Position numbers and translations under genes: made by a program. 64,000 bases of DNA from CAZGHS01 sp964525495 (GTDB taxonomy: Bacteria; Patescibacteriota; Microgenomatia; JALYQM01). The notes under the pieces are model-generated. The model was not told the origin of the DNA, ran no database searches, and saw only the letters and a program-made list of their open reading frames with translations. Of this stretch, positions 25,195 through 33,386 are shown one piece after another. Positions within the stretch are counted from its first letter, which is position 1. Each line of letters starts with the position of its first letter. The stretch covers positions 62,001 through 126,000 of the forward strand of contig CAZGHS010000002.1 of NCBI GenBank assembly GCA_964525495.1. Direction: 5' to 3'.

Positions 25195-26196
25195 CTAGAA
25201 TCGGCGTTTCTTAAATGCGATCACTGCTGACAATCCAAGTGACACAGCTCCAATTCCCATGAACAAGACGCCGTATGGAACTCCTGCTTTAGGCAACTGT
25301 TCACTCTGTGTTTGAGCTACTTCCGTGCTCTGAGGTGGATTCGTTGTCTGGCTGGTCGGAGGGTTTGTAGGACCCGGTGTTGGTGTTGCAGTAGAGCCTG
25401 GTGGATCTGTTGGACCAGGAGTTGGCGTGGCAGTTGGTACAGATGTAGGCGTAGCTGATGGTCCACCTACTGGCGGTTCAGATGGACTCGCAACAGGTGT
25501 ACCTGTAGCTGTTGGCACAGGTGTTCGACTTGGTGTAGGCGAAGGCGCTTGGCTACTTACTGGTGTACCAGTTGGGAGTGATGTAGGTGTTGGTGAAGCT
25601 TGCTGAGAACATGAAGTATCAAATATTTTAAACGAATCAGCATATTTTTCATTTTTCGGACTACCGTTAATTGTATAAGTTACATCTACATTCCAATTAA
25701 CAGTATCACCTGTCTTAAGAAGTGAACCAAAGGTTATCCCTTCAGCTCCTAGAGCATTCCACATGACATCTTCATCAATCTTATGACCACTTGATACTGG
25801 TTTAGACTTAAAGGTGTGTACAAACGATGCTGTACGTCCTGGCTGGGATAATACAAAGGTAAAATTGAAATCGTATGCCACTTGCTCTACATGACCGATG
25901 ACTTTGACACCACTACATGTTCCCGCAACCGAATAAGGACGCCATGCGTATGTTTCCGGACTCTGTGTAATATCAACGTTCCCTGTTTGAGAGTAATTAA
26001 TGTATGCAAATAATCCGCCACCTATTGCCGCAACAAATAAAACAATTAAAACAATCAATGTTGATTTCTTTATTCCAGATTTATGTTCTGGGTTAGACGA
26101 ATTATGTGAACTAAAAGAAGTATGTTTTGATGCATCAACTTTTGGCACTGATACATTTGGAGTAGGGACTGTTGGTTTAGAATTTGTTTCAATCAT
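25195..26196 (-). CDS. Surface protein with Thr/Pro linker and sorting-like C-terminus
   Basis: A 333-aa protein. A polar N-terminus leads to a membrane helix (~46-68, STLIVLIVLFVAAIGGGLFAYI). An extracellular beta-rich domain (~75-205) follows, then a long Pro/Thr/Ser-rich linker (~210-290) of TPTPGPT-like repeats. The C-terminus has LPKAG, a hydrophobic helix and KKRRF, the layout of a Gram-positive cell-wall sorting signal with LPKAG in place of LPXTG. No sortase gene is visible in the window. It may be anchored by either end. The function is probably surface adhesion or display. Confidence 0.75.
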   Translation of the reverse strand: MIETNSKPTVPTPNVSVPKVDASKHTSFSSHNSSNPEHKSGIKKSTLIVLIVLFVAAIGGGLFAYINYSQTGNVDITQSPETYAWRPYSVAGTCSGVKVIGHVEQVAYDFNFTFVLSQPGRTASFVHTFKSKPVSSGHKIDEDVMWNALGAEGITFGSLLKTGDTVNWNVDVTYTINGSPKNEKYADSFKIFDTSCSQQASPTPTSLPTGTPVSSQAPSPTPSRTPVPTATGTPVASPSEPPVGGPSATPTSVPTATPTPGPTDPPGSTATPTPGPTNPPTSQTTNPPQSTEVAQTQSEQLPKAGVPYGVLFMGIGAVSLGLSAVIAFKKRRF

Positions 26197-26279
26197 AAGG
26201 CAGGTTTAACTAAAATTATTATATATATAAGGTACATGGTTTTTTAGTGTGCTGTCAATATCAATGCATCTATCTTGAC

Positions 26280-26289
26280 NNNNNNNNNN
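26280..26289. other. Assembly gap (10 N)
   Basis: Ten undetermined bases between the divergent genes at 26196 and 26366. TTGAC directly precedes the gap and TATAAG follows it, so the gap probably interrupts the promoter of the gene at 26366. Confidence 0.95.
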
Positions 26290-26365
26290 TGTATAAGCGA
26301 TATGCCTCTAAAAATTCTAATAAGATTATCCAGATTGAGGATAGAAAATTACTCGAAAGGAATAT

Positions 26366-26971
26366 ATGTCTCAGAAACAAGCAGCAACAAAAACTATAGT
26401 AATAAGTGTTGTTATCGTAGTCCTTATAGCAGGTGCAATATACGCCTATAATTCGATGAATTCACAAAAAACTGCACAAGGACAAGTTGCTGGTGCATCA
26501 AATGCAAAATCAGACAACAAACCATCTAACAATCCAAAAACAAATATTAACAAAACATTTTCTGCAAAAGCAATCGATATCACTGGCAAGCAAGCAAAAA
26601 ATAATGTTGATATGACAATTAAATACGCAGAGAAAGCAGACGAGATCCTTATTAAAGGAACACCGGCTACTGCAAAAAATGGCAGCAAGTTCTTTGTACT
26701 GCAAGTGGAACTCAAGAATTCCAGTGCAGAGCGCCTTATCGTCTCTCCTCTCGATTTATTGCGACTAGTCGTAGATAATCAAAAGAGAGCAGCTGAAATC
26801 TACACAGAAGAAAACGTAAACATTAAAGGCAGTGTAATTGTCGAACCAGATTCAACAAAAGTAACTCGTGTCGGGTTTGTGTTAACACCAGACATCGTAG
26901 GTAAACCAGTTAAGCTCCAAATCGGTGAAGTAAACGGAGCAAACAAGGAAGTCATTGATATTAAAATATAA
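26366..26971 (+). CDS. Membrane-anchored DUF4352-like protein
   Basis: A 201-aa protein. An N-terminal membrane helix (~9-27, TIVISVVIVVLIAGAIYAY) and a polar Asn/Lys/Ser linker lead into a beta-sandwich domain (~60-201). That domain contains GSKFFVLQVELKNSSAERL, matching the core of DUF4352/telomeric-repeat-binding-like Ig folds seen in secreted lipoproteins. The role is unknown and probably structural outside the membrane. AAAGGAA before the ATG supports the start. It is followed after 22 nt by the DUF2292 gene. Confidence 0.75.
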   Translation: MSQKQAATKTIVISVVIVVLIAGAIYAYNSMNSQKTAQGQVAGASNAKSDNKPSNNPKTNINKTFSAKAIDITGKQAKNNVDMTIKYAEKADEILIKGTPATAKNGSKFFVLQVELKNSSAERLIVSPLDLLRLVVDNQKRAAEIYTEENVNIKGSVIVEPDSTKVTRVGFVLTPDIVGKPVKLQIGEVNGANKEVIDIKI

Positions 26972-26993
26972 CGGATAAGAGATTATTCTATCT

Positions 26994-27188
26994 ATGGTTG
27001 ATTACTCTGCAAAAAAAGTATCAGGCATGCTTATCGAACAAATCGAAGATGCGCTACAAAAAGTACACGGTGGATACGGAAGTATTGAGATAATAATTCA
27101 GAATCATTGCGTAACACAAATCAGCACACGTGAGATTACAAAAACCAATCAACCAATAGAAACAGCAGAGCTAAGCAAGAGAATCTAA
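26994..27188 (+). CDS. DUF2292 small protein (YezD-like)
   Basis: A 64-aa soluble protein with the DUF2292 pattern: IEDALQKVHGGYGSIEIIIQNHCVTQISTREI, in which G-S-I-E-I-x-I-Q and V-x-Q-I are the conserved positions. The family is small, widespread and uncharacterised. It is likely cotranscribed with the DUF4352-like gene, and a strong terminator hairpin follows at 27273-27348. Confidence 0.75.
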   Translation: MVDYSAKKVSGMLIEQIEDALQKVHGGYGSIEIIIQNHCVTQISTREITKTNQPIETAELSKRI

Positions 27189-27272
27189 TTAAAATAGAAT
27201 ATCTGCTTGACAAAAAAATTTAGATATTCTAAAACGAAATAAGAAAACAAAAACATAGCTGACCGCACACGG

Positions 27273-27348
27273 AAGCAGTGTACAAAATAACTAGAAGCAA
27301 AACGCATTTTAAATTGCGGTTGCTAATTATTTCGTGCACTGCTTTTTT
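27273..27348 (+). terminator. Long intrinsic terminator
   Basis: AAGCAGTG pairs with CACTGCTT, with AAATAA/TTATTT continuing inward and an AGCAAAACGCA/TGCGGTTGCT inner stem. It ends in TTTTTT. The rest of the 300-nt gap 27189-27489 is A/T-rich and holds the unresolved promoter and GGAGGTGA ribosome site of the next gene. Confidence 0.8.
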
Positions 27349-27489
27349 GTCAAAAAATAATTATTGTGAGGTGCTTTAGGTTTTGTTAGTATAAGAAATA
27401 TAACAAAACAATATAGTATACGAATAATAAAAATAGCAGTCAATGATTAACAGCTAAAAATAAATTTTAGGAAGGAGGTGAATAAATAA

Positions 27490-28725
27490 ATGAAACAAAT
27501 TTTTGTCGCAATCGTAGCATTATCTTTGGTTTTAGCTCCAGTATCTGCTAGTGCTGAAACAGTAGGCAACCTCGGTAACGGTGTTGACTCAACAAACAAT
27601 GCTACAGTAAATCAAAGCAATTCAACTTCAGTCTCACAAACTAACTCTGCATCAATCAATAACAATCTTTCAGTATCTTCAAATACTGGTGGAAACTCTG
27701 CAAGCAAGAACACAGGTGGTGATTCAGGTATCGTCACAGGTGGATCAAGCGTAGGAGTCGCTATTGAAAACGTTGCAAATCAGAACTCTGCGAAGATAGA
27801 CAATTGCTGTGCTGCTCTTGGATCAACAACTGTTACTAATCAAGGTAATGGTGATTCATCAGACAACAAAGCTGCAGTTAACTCAAACAACACAACAGCT
27901 TTAACACAGTCAAACGTAGCTGACATTGCTAACGTAGTTTCTGTTGATTCTTCAACAGGTAACAACAAAGCAAACAGCAATACTGGTGGAGATACATTTA
28001 TCAAAACCGGCGCTTCAGTAGTATCACCAATCACTATCGACAATAAAGCAAATGCAAACTTCGCTCAGGTAGGTTCTCCATTAGGAGCTTCACACTTAGG
28101 CGGTGGCGTAACAGTTGCTAACGGTGGTAACGGTGTAGATTCTGACAACGTAGCTGTAGCTAACTTGACTAATACTCAGGTTGCAACTCAGTTCAACGAT
28201 GCATATGTTCTTAACTACGTAGACGTTTATTCAAACACTGGTAAAAACAAAGCTAACTCAAACACTGGTGGTGATGTTGAAATCTGGACAGGGGGTAGTG
28301 GCGTTGGCGTCGACCTCAATACAGATGTAAACGTAAACTCTACATGGATGGACAATTGTGGCTGCGTTGGCTTCGGTGACTCAGTTGTAAAGAACCTCGG
28401 TAACGGGGATTCTTCACACTCAGATTCTGTATTGAATAAATACAACACATCTGCAGCAGCACAGGCTAACCTCAGTGATGTAAACAACGTTGGATATTTC
28501 GATAGCAACACTGGTTATAACAAGGCTAATAGCAATACAGGTTCTGTATACGCTATCTCAGACCCTTATATCCACACAGGCGTCGGAATAACTGATGTAT
28601 CAGCATCAACAGCTGCTAATCAGAACATGTTAAACAATGGAAGTATTGCAATGCCTACACCTCCAACAGGTACCGGTAACGGTGCATGGTGGTACGCTAT
28701 GGGTTATTGGAATATGTCACATTAA
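27490..28725 (+). CDS. Secreted Asn/Gly/Ser repeat protein 1 (curlin-like motifs)
   Basis: A 411-aa protein with a signal peptide (1-23, ending ASAE). Four imperfect repeats of about 90-94 residues begin at the GNG motifs of residues 29, 119, 213 and 304. Each has GNGxxSxN, then T/S-x-x-Q-x-N-x-A/S-x-x-x-N, then SNTGxNxAxSNTGG and I/V-x-TGxS. The Q-x-N-x-A core recalls curlin amyloid repeats; the whole fits a beta-solenoid or amyloid-like surface fibre (inference). Cys pairs occur at NCC (105-107) and NCGC (289-292). A very strong GGAAGGAGGTGA Shine-Dalgarno suggests abundant protein. Paralogues lie at 28879 and 31421. Confidence 0.8.
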   Translation: MKQIFVAIVALSLVLAPVSASAETVGNLGNGVDSTNNATVNQSNSTSVSQTNSASINNNLSVSSNTGGNSASKNTGGDSGIVTGGSSVGVAIENVANQNSAKIDNCCAALGSTTVTNQGNGDSSDNKAAVNSNNTTALTQSNVADIANVVSVDSSTGNNKANSNTGGDTFIKTGASVVSPITIDNKANANFAQVGSPLGASHLGGGVTVANGGNGVDSDNVAVANLTNTQVATQFNDAYVLNYVDVYSNTGKNKANSNTGGDVEIWTGGSGVGVDLNTDVNVNSTWMDNCGCVGFGDSVVKNLGNGDSSHSDSVLNKYNTSAAAQANLSDVNNVGYFDSNTGYNKANSNTGSVYAISDPYIHTGVGITDVSASTAANQNMLNNGSIAMPTPPTGTGNGAWWYAMGYWNMSH

Positions 28726-28747
28726 ATGTTCAAGTTTCCTATTACCC

Positions 28748-28787
28748 GAGTTACTCCCGAAAGCCCTTGGTGAGTAAGGAGTAACTC
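28748..28787 (+). other. Perfect 10-bp hairpin between repeat-protein genes
   Basis: GAGTTACTCC (28748-28757) and GGAGTAACTC (28778-28787) enclose a 20-nt loop. No T-tract follows, so it may be an mRNA stabiliser, attenuator or processing site between the two repeat-protein genes. Confidence 0.55.
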
Positions 28788-28878
28788 AAGGAAGCAATCA
28801 AATTAATAAACAGCTCAATGTATACAAGTATATCGAATTGTTTAGTAATAATAAAAATCAAAGTCCACGGGGGATAAT

Positions 28879-31221
28879 GTGAACAAACTATATAGACAAC
28901 TTGTCGCACTACTATTAACTATCACATTAAACGTAGTATCACTTTCAGCGTTCGCAGTTAACGCTCATGCAGAAGAAACTATTACTCCTCCACCACAAAC
29001 ACAAACCCCACCAGCCGCCGCAACTGCAGCTCCAGCTGCTACCGCAGCGCCTGCAGCAACAGCACCTCCTGCATCTGGCACAACTCCAGCACCAGCAGTG
29101 ACACCGAAGCCTGCAGCAACACCTAAGACAAACACTCCGACCGAATCAGCAGCACCTGCTCAGGCAGCAACACCAAAGCCAGCAAAAACAGCCAAGCCAT
29201 CAGTCGCTGACGAAGAGGAAGAAGAGCAAACTGCAGCACAGCCACCGGTTACTCCAGCACAAGGTGTAGCAACAGGAAATCAGAACGGAAATAGCCAAAC
29301 AGGCAACAGTTCAGTAAAAACTGGCGATGCAAATGTAAATGGATCAGTTATAAATAATGTCAATTCCAATGTCAGCGGCACAGGTTCAGGAAATGGCGGC
29401 GGCGACACAGCTGCGAATGGTAGCAACGGCACCGGATCTTCAAATAACGCTACATCAAATAATTCAACATCTTCAGACCAAGAACTCGCAAATAGCGCCA
29501 ATCTCTCCAATGACGTACAAGTCGGCGCTGTCACCGGTGTTAATACAGCGAGTCGCAACACAGGCGACGGTGAAGTTGTCAGTGGCGATGCAAATGTCGG
29601 AGTCACTGTTATTAATGGCGCAAACAATAATGTCTCAGGCCTTGAAGTCAATCAATATGACGTAAACGGCAATGCATCAGGTGACATAGTGTTAGGATCA
29701 TCTGCAGCAACAGTTTCATGTGGTGGCTCATCGGGCACAACATGTTCCAACGGCGTTGTAGGCTCAACAGCTAAAAACACTGGCAACGGCGATTCCTCTG
29801 ATAACAGCGCAACAACAAATAACGCGAATTCGTCAGTAACTAATCTCAGCAACGACGCTGACGTCGTCAACGACGTAGTGATCGACGCAGTCACAGGCCA
29901 CAATAAAGCTGATTCCAACGTAGGAGATGGAAGTGTCACATCTGGTGATGCAAATGTCGCGCTTACGGTACTGAATTTCTTAAATAATAATATTATCGCA
30001 GGCACAGTTGATGTAATAAACATCTTTGGTGACTATGTCGGTAATATTATCATCCCAGAGTCGGCTAACACATCAGGTGTAGCTGGAAACAGTGCAGCCG
30101 GTAACAACGCTTCAGGAAACCATGTATCAAACTCAGGAAACGGTGACTCGTCAAACAGCAACGCGACATCTAATTCTTCAAACTCCGATTCAACAACTCA
30201 AGCAAACGTAGCAGATATAGACAATAATCTAGATGTAAACGCAAATACAGGTAACAACAAAACACAATCAAATACAAACGGTGACAATTCAGTTAAGACT
30301 GGCAGCACCAATGTTGACGCAAATATCTACAACGTGGCTAACGTCAATTCAAAAGACGGTGGATACATCGTACTCGTCAACGATAATGGCACATGGCGCG
30401 GCACCATCTACGGTGGCAACTCAAACGGCTCCAGCGCTGGTTCTGAAGGCATTGAATTCACAGTGCAGCCAGACGGCACAGTTGTCGCAAACCAAGGCAA
30501 CGGTACTGAATCAACAAACGATGCAGCTGCAAACTCGAGCAATTCAAGCGCAACTTCTCAATCAAACAATGCAACACTACAAAACAACGTCAAAATTAAC
30601 GCAGATACCGGCAACAACAGCGCAAGTCGCAATACAGATGGCGGATCTGTCACAACAGGTAATGTAAACGTAGGCGCAAGCATCATGAACTTTGTTAACA
30701 ACAACTTTGTAGGCAAAACATTCCGAGTAGTCATGGTCAATGTCATGGGCAAATGGACAGGCAGCGTAGTAGGTCCAGGACAGCAAGCTCCAGCAGCTCA
30801 GGCACAAGGTGGATCACAACAAGCACAGCAGTCTCAACCACAAACATCACCAACACCAGTGGCTCAAGCTCAGTCAAATACACAGACACCTGCACCAACA
30901 GCAGCAAGCAACAATCAGGTCGCCGCCGCGCAGGGAGCAGTCCTCGGCAAGATGACACTAAAGAATATGGGTTCAGGAAGCAGCGCTCAACAAGGTGCTG
31001 AGATAACACTCGACAACGGACAGAAATACTATGTTGACGACACTCTTGGTATCCCAGAGAACGAACCAATAGTTGCAGCAGCAGTTGGCGTTAACTCGAA
31101 TGCACAAACAGCATCCAACTACTGGCTATTCATACTCGGACTACTCCCAGTAGTCGCAGGATCAGTAATATTTGCAATCAAGCGAAAGAAAGCAGCAATC
31201 GTAGCACAAGAAACAATATAA
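28879..31221 (+). CDS. Secreted repeat protein 2, membrane-anchored
   Basis: A 780-aa protein starting at GTG behind GGGGGA. It has a signal peptide (~1-32, ending AHAEE), a Pro/Ala/Thr-rich stalk (~35-125), and an Asn/Ser/Gly/Asp-rich region (~130-625) made of repeats of the same type as the neighbouring genes. These include GNGDSSDN, T-x-Q-x-N-x-A, TGxNKxxSN, GDGSVTSGDANV and Leu/Phe-N-N-N segments. A second Gln/Pro/Ala stretch and a C-terminal helix with KRKK (YWLFILGLLPVVAGSVIFAIKRKK) follow. The fibre-like part would project from the membrane. No LPXTG motif is seen. It likely partners the two smaller paralogues. Confidence 0.8.
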   Translation: MNKLYRQLVALLLTITLNVVSLSAFAVNAHAEETITPPPQTQTPPAAATAAPAATAAPAATAPPASGTTPAPAVTPKPAATPKTNTPTESAAPAQAATPKPAKTAKPSVADEEEEEQTAAQPPVTPAQGVATGNQNGNSQTGNSSVKTGDANVNGSVINNVNSNVSGTGSGNGGGDTAANGSNGTGSSNNATSNNSTSSDQELANSANLSNDVQVGAVTGVNTASRNTGDGEVVSGDANVGVTVINGANNNVSGLEVNQYDVNGNASGDIVLGSSAATVSCGGSSGTTCSNGVVGSTAKNTGNGDSSDNSATTNNANSSVTNLSNDADVVNDVVIDAVTGHNKADSNVGDGSVTSGDANVALTVLNFLNNNIIAGTVDVINIFGDYVGNIIIPESANTSGVAGNSAAGNNASGNHVSNSGNGDSSNSNATSNSSNSDSTTQANVADIDNNLDVNANTGNNKTQSNTNGDNSVKTGSTNVDANIYNVANVNSKDGGYIVLVNDNGTWRGTIYGGNSNGSSAGSEGIEFTVQPDGTVVANQGNGTESTNDAAANSSNSSATSQSNNATLQNNVKINADTGNNSASRNTDGGSVTTGNVNVGASIMNFVNNNFVGKTFRVVMVNVMGKWTGSVVGPGQQAPAAQAQGGSQQAQQSQPQTSPTPVAQAQSNTQTPAPTAASNNQVAAAQGAVLGKMTLKNMGSGSSAQQGAEITLDNGQKYYVDDTLGIPENEPIVAAAVGVNSNAQTASNYWLFILGLLPVVAGSVIFAIKRKKAAIVAQETI

Positions 31222-31245
31222 CCAAACACACATAAGTAAAAAATT

Positions 31246-31276
31246 AAACCCTTGGGTCTCCATCTGAGGGTTTTTT
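31246..31276 (+). terminator. Intrinsic terminator
   Basis: AAACCCT and AGGGTTT form a stem around TGGGTCTCCATCTG, ending in TTTTTT, 25 nt beyond the 780-aa gene. Confidence 0.82.
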
Positions 31277-31298
31277 GTGTAATTAAAGTACTTGACTC

Positions 31299-31326
31299 TT
31301 GGCATACATTCTCTCTACAGTAGATA
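31299..31326 (+). promoter_or_regulatory. Promoter of repeat protein 3
   Basis: TTGGCA (31299-31304), a 16-nt spacer, then TAGATA (31321-31326). It would give a ~90-nt leader ending in a GGAAGGAGGTGA ribosome-binding site. Confidence 0.45.
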
Positions 31327-31420
31327 TATAACCGAAAAAAATAGTCGGTTGAACATTCTCGTTCTAAATATAAGAGGAATTCTTTTTCAAATAGATTATA
31401 GGAAGGAGGTGAAAATAAAA

Positions 31421-32023
31421 ATGAAGAAATATATCGTAGGTACAGTAGCAATCGTAACTGTTGCACTCATTGCAGCAGTATCTGTAAGCGCTTCAACAGG
31501 TGTAGGAAATACTGGAAATGGAGCACATTCTTGGAATTTTGTTAACGTATATAACTCAAAGAAAACAGTCGTTGGTCAATCAAACAATGCATCAGTAGCA
31601 AATGTCGTTGGCACAACATCTAACTCGGGCGGAAACTATGCAAACAAAAACACTAACGGTAACGTAGGCGTCCTCACAGGCGGCACAACAACAAACGTAG
31701 GTGTTCAAACAAACGCAAACAAAAACCAAGCAGCAGTAAATGATTGTGGATGCGTAGGACAAGGTGTAACATCAGGCGGCAATTCCGGAAACGGTGCTGG
31801 TTCTTTTAATTCAACATCTGTAACTAACAAATCTACAACTATAGTTGGACAGTCCAACAATGCTCAGGTATTAAACATCGTTACTACCAATTCAAATTCT
31901 GGTGGCAACTCAGCTAGCAGCAATACTGGCGGCAACGTCGGCATCGCAACTGGCGGATCCACAACAAATGTTGGTGTTTCAAACAATCTTAACTCAAACA
32001 CAGCAGTTGTTGGCGGACTTTAA
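31421..32023 (+). CDS. Secreted Asn/Gly/Ser repeat protein 3
   Basis: A 200-aa protein. The ATG at 31421 is chosen for its GGAAGGAGGTGA Shine-Dalgarno, nearly identical to that of the 411-aa paralogue. A signal peptide (1-25, ending SVSAS) precedes two ~85-aa repeats with GNTGNGAHSWN, VVGQSNNASVANVV, SNSGGNYANKNTNGNVGVLTGG and their second-copy equivalents. NDCGCVGQG sits between them, matching NCGCVGFG of the 411-aa protein. There is no membrane anchor. It resembles a minor or major secreted subunit of the same fibre-like system. It is followed by a strong terminator. Confidence 0.82.
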   Translation: MKKYIVGTVAIVTVALIAAVSVSASTGVGNTGNGAHSWNFVNVYNSKKTVVGQSNNASVANVVGTTSNSGGNYANKNTNGNVGVLTGGTTTNVGVQTNANKNQAAVNDCGCVGQGVTSGGNSGNGAGSFNSTSVTNKSTTIVGQSNNAQVLNIVTTNSNSGGNSASSNTGGNVGIATGGSTTNVGVSNNLNSNTAVVGGL

Positions 32024-32031
32024 TCCTGCCA

Positions 32032-32079
32032 AAATGCTCCAAGTCTGCGCTCCCTCGCATACGATTTGGAGCATTTTTA
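32032..32079 (+). terminator. Intrinsic terminator
   Basis: AAATGCTCCAA pairs perfectly with TTGGAGCATTT and is followed by T-rich sequence, 9 nt beyond the repeat-protein-3 stop. Confidence 0.85.
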
Positions 32080-32134
32080 TACAGAGATCAATATCATATT
32101 GCCTCACAACATCGGCTTTGTTATGGTTAGTATA

Positions 32135-33106
32135 ATGTCCAAAATTAGGTTTACACACTTCTTTGTTCCCCATCACAAAAATGAGTATCGTGCACACTTA
32201 CTCAAACCTATCGCCTTCCATACAGCCATTATTTTCCTCTTAGGTTTACAACTCTGTTTTTCATATGTTAAACAAGCGCATCCTCAAGTACTCGGCGTGC
32301 AATATTCCATCACAACAGATGACATAATTGCACAAACCAATGATCAACGAGGTAAAAACGGATTACTACCTCTGCGTAGAAACGATCAACTCACCCGGGC
32401 TGCTGAAGCAAAAGGAGCAGACATGCTCGCAAAAGGCTATTGGGCTCACACTGCACCCGATGGAAAAGAACCGTGGTACTTCATTAACCAAGCAGGATAC
32501 AACTACACGAGAGCAGGTGAAAATCTGGCTCGGGATTTTCGAGACACGACGTCCACAGTCAATGCTTGGATGAATAGTCCTGGGCATAGAGCAAATCTTC
32601 TCAATCCAAATTATCAGGAAATAGGCGTCTCAGTAGTCAGTGGGCCATTCAATGGATACGAAGCGGTTATAGTTGTTCAAATGTTTGGTCAACCAGCTGG
32701 TGGGATTGCTGGAGCACTGACAGTGCCTCAACAAGTTGCAGCATCTACACCACGACCAGCTATAGGGCGTGAAGTAGCTCTCAGATTCGAACCTACCTAT
32801 ACAGCAACTTCGTCCGCCAGCGCGACAGGCTCTGGTTCAACACAATTGACTAAACCAGACGGAGCACAGACCTATCCATTACCGGAAGACACAACAGGTG
32901 CTCCGTTGATCGATCCGCAAGAAGTATTACGCACAGTTGTAACATTCGCTGGTATCCTGTTCACTATCTTGCTCATCATCGACGGATTCATTATTGCCAA
33001 GCAACGCATTCAGCGCGACAAGCATGGACATAGCATCCTGCATGCTGTGTTTTTAGGATTTATTGTGTTAAGCTTAATTTTAGTACAAAGCGGATTGATT
33101 CTGTAA
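32135..33106 (+). CDS. CAP-domain membrane protein
   Basis: A 323-aa protein. A signal or anchor helix (~33-50) is followed by a CAP domain (~68-195) with DIIAQTNDQRGKNGLLPL, YWAHTAPDG, AGENLARDF, AWMNSPGHRANLL and IGVSVV. A linker follows, then two C-terminal helices (about 263-284 and 300-322). The start at 32135 is preferred because TTGCCT (32099-32104) and TATGGT (32122-32127) with a 17-nt spacer predict transcription beginning at that ATG. It is related in domain to the CAP protein at 14918 but has a different anchoring plan. It is followed after 1 nt by a small membrane protein. Confidence 0.83.
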   Translation: MSKIRFTHFFVPHHKNEYRAHLLKPIAFHTAIIFLLGLQLCFSYVKQAHPQVLGVQYSITTDDIIAQTNDQRGKNGLLPLRRNDQLTRAAEAKGADMLAKGYWAHTAPDGKEPWYFINQAGYNYTRAGENLARDFRDTTSTVNAWMNSPGHRANLLNPNYQEIGVSVVSGPFNGYEAVIVVQMFGQPAGGIAGALTVPQQVAASTPRPAIGREVALRFEPTYTATSSASATGSGSTQLTKPDGAQTYPLPEDTTGAPLIDPQEVLRTVVTFAGILFTILLIIDGFIIAKQRIQRDKHGHSILHAVFLGFIVLSLILVQSGLIL

Positions 33107-33107
33107 T

Positions 33108-33386
33108 ATGGATAATCTACTTGAAAACATTCGAAACCATCTACCCCGGACAATCATATTTTGTCTTCTCATTGCCATGGGGTTAACATTTTTCTTTGCA
33201 TTCTCACACGACCAGACTATTCGTATGGTGATGCTAGGCATTGTCACACTGTCTTACATTACGTGGGGACTAGTGCATCATCATATAAAAAAAGATCTTA
33301 CCTGGATAATTGCTTTTGAATACATTACTGTCGCCTCATTCGCCGCAGTAGGAATCTACGCATTGCTTGGGTGGGGGAATCAATGA
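33108..33386 (+). CDS. Small three-helix membrane protein
   Basis: A 92-aa protein with three hydrophobic segments (about 14-31, 39-57 and 66-86) and no recognised family. It sits 1 nt after the CAP gene and its stop overlaps the galE ATG (ATGA), so all three are probably translated from one mRNA. The function is unknown; an accessory role for the CAP protein is only a guess from coupling. Confidence 0.7.
   Translation: MDNLLENIRNHLPRTIIFCLLIAMGLTFFFAFSHDQTIRMVMLGIVTLSYITWGLVHHHIKKDLTWIIAFEYITVASFAAVGIYALLGWGNQ

Noticed and set aside
27490..31221. Asn/Gly repeat DNA as a possible CRISPR or satellite array
   Set aside because: Repeats are conserved at protein level inside open frames with signal peptides; there are no constant DNA repeats with unique spacers.
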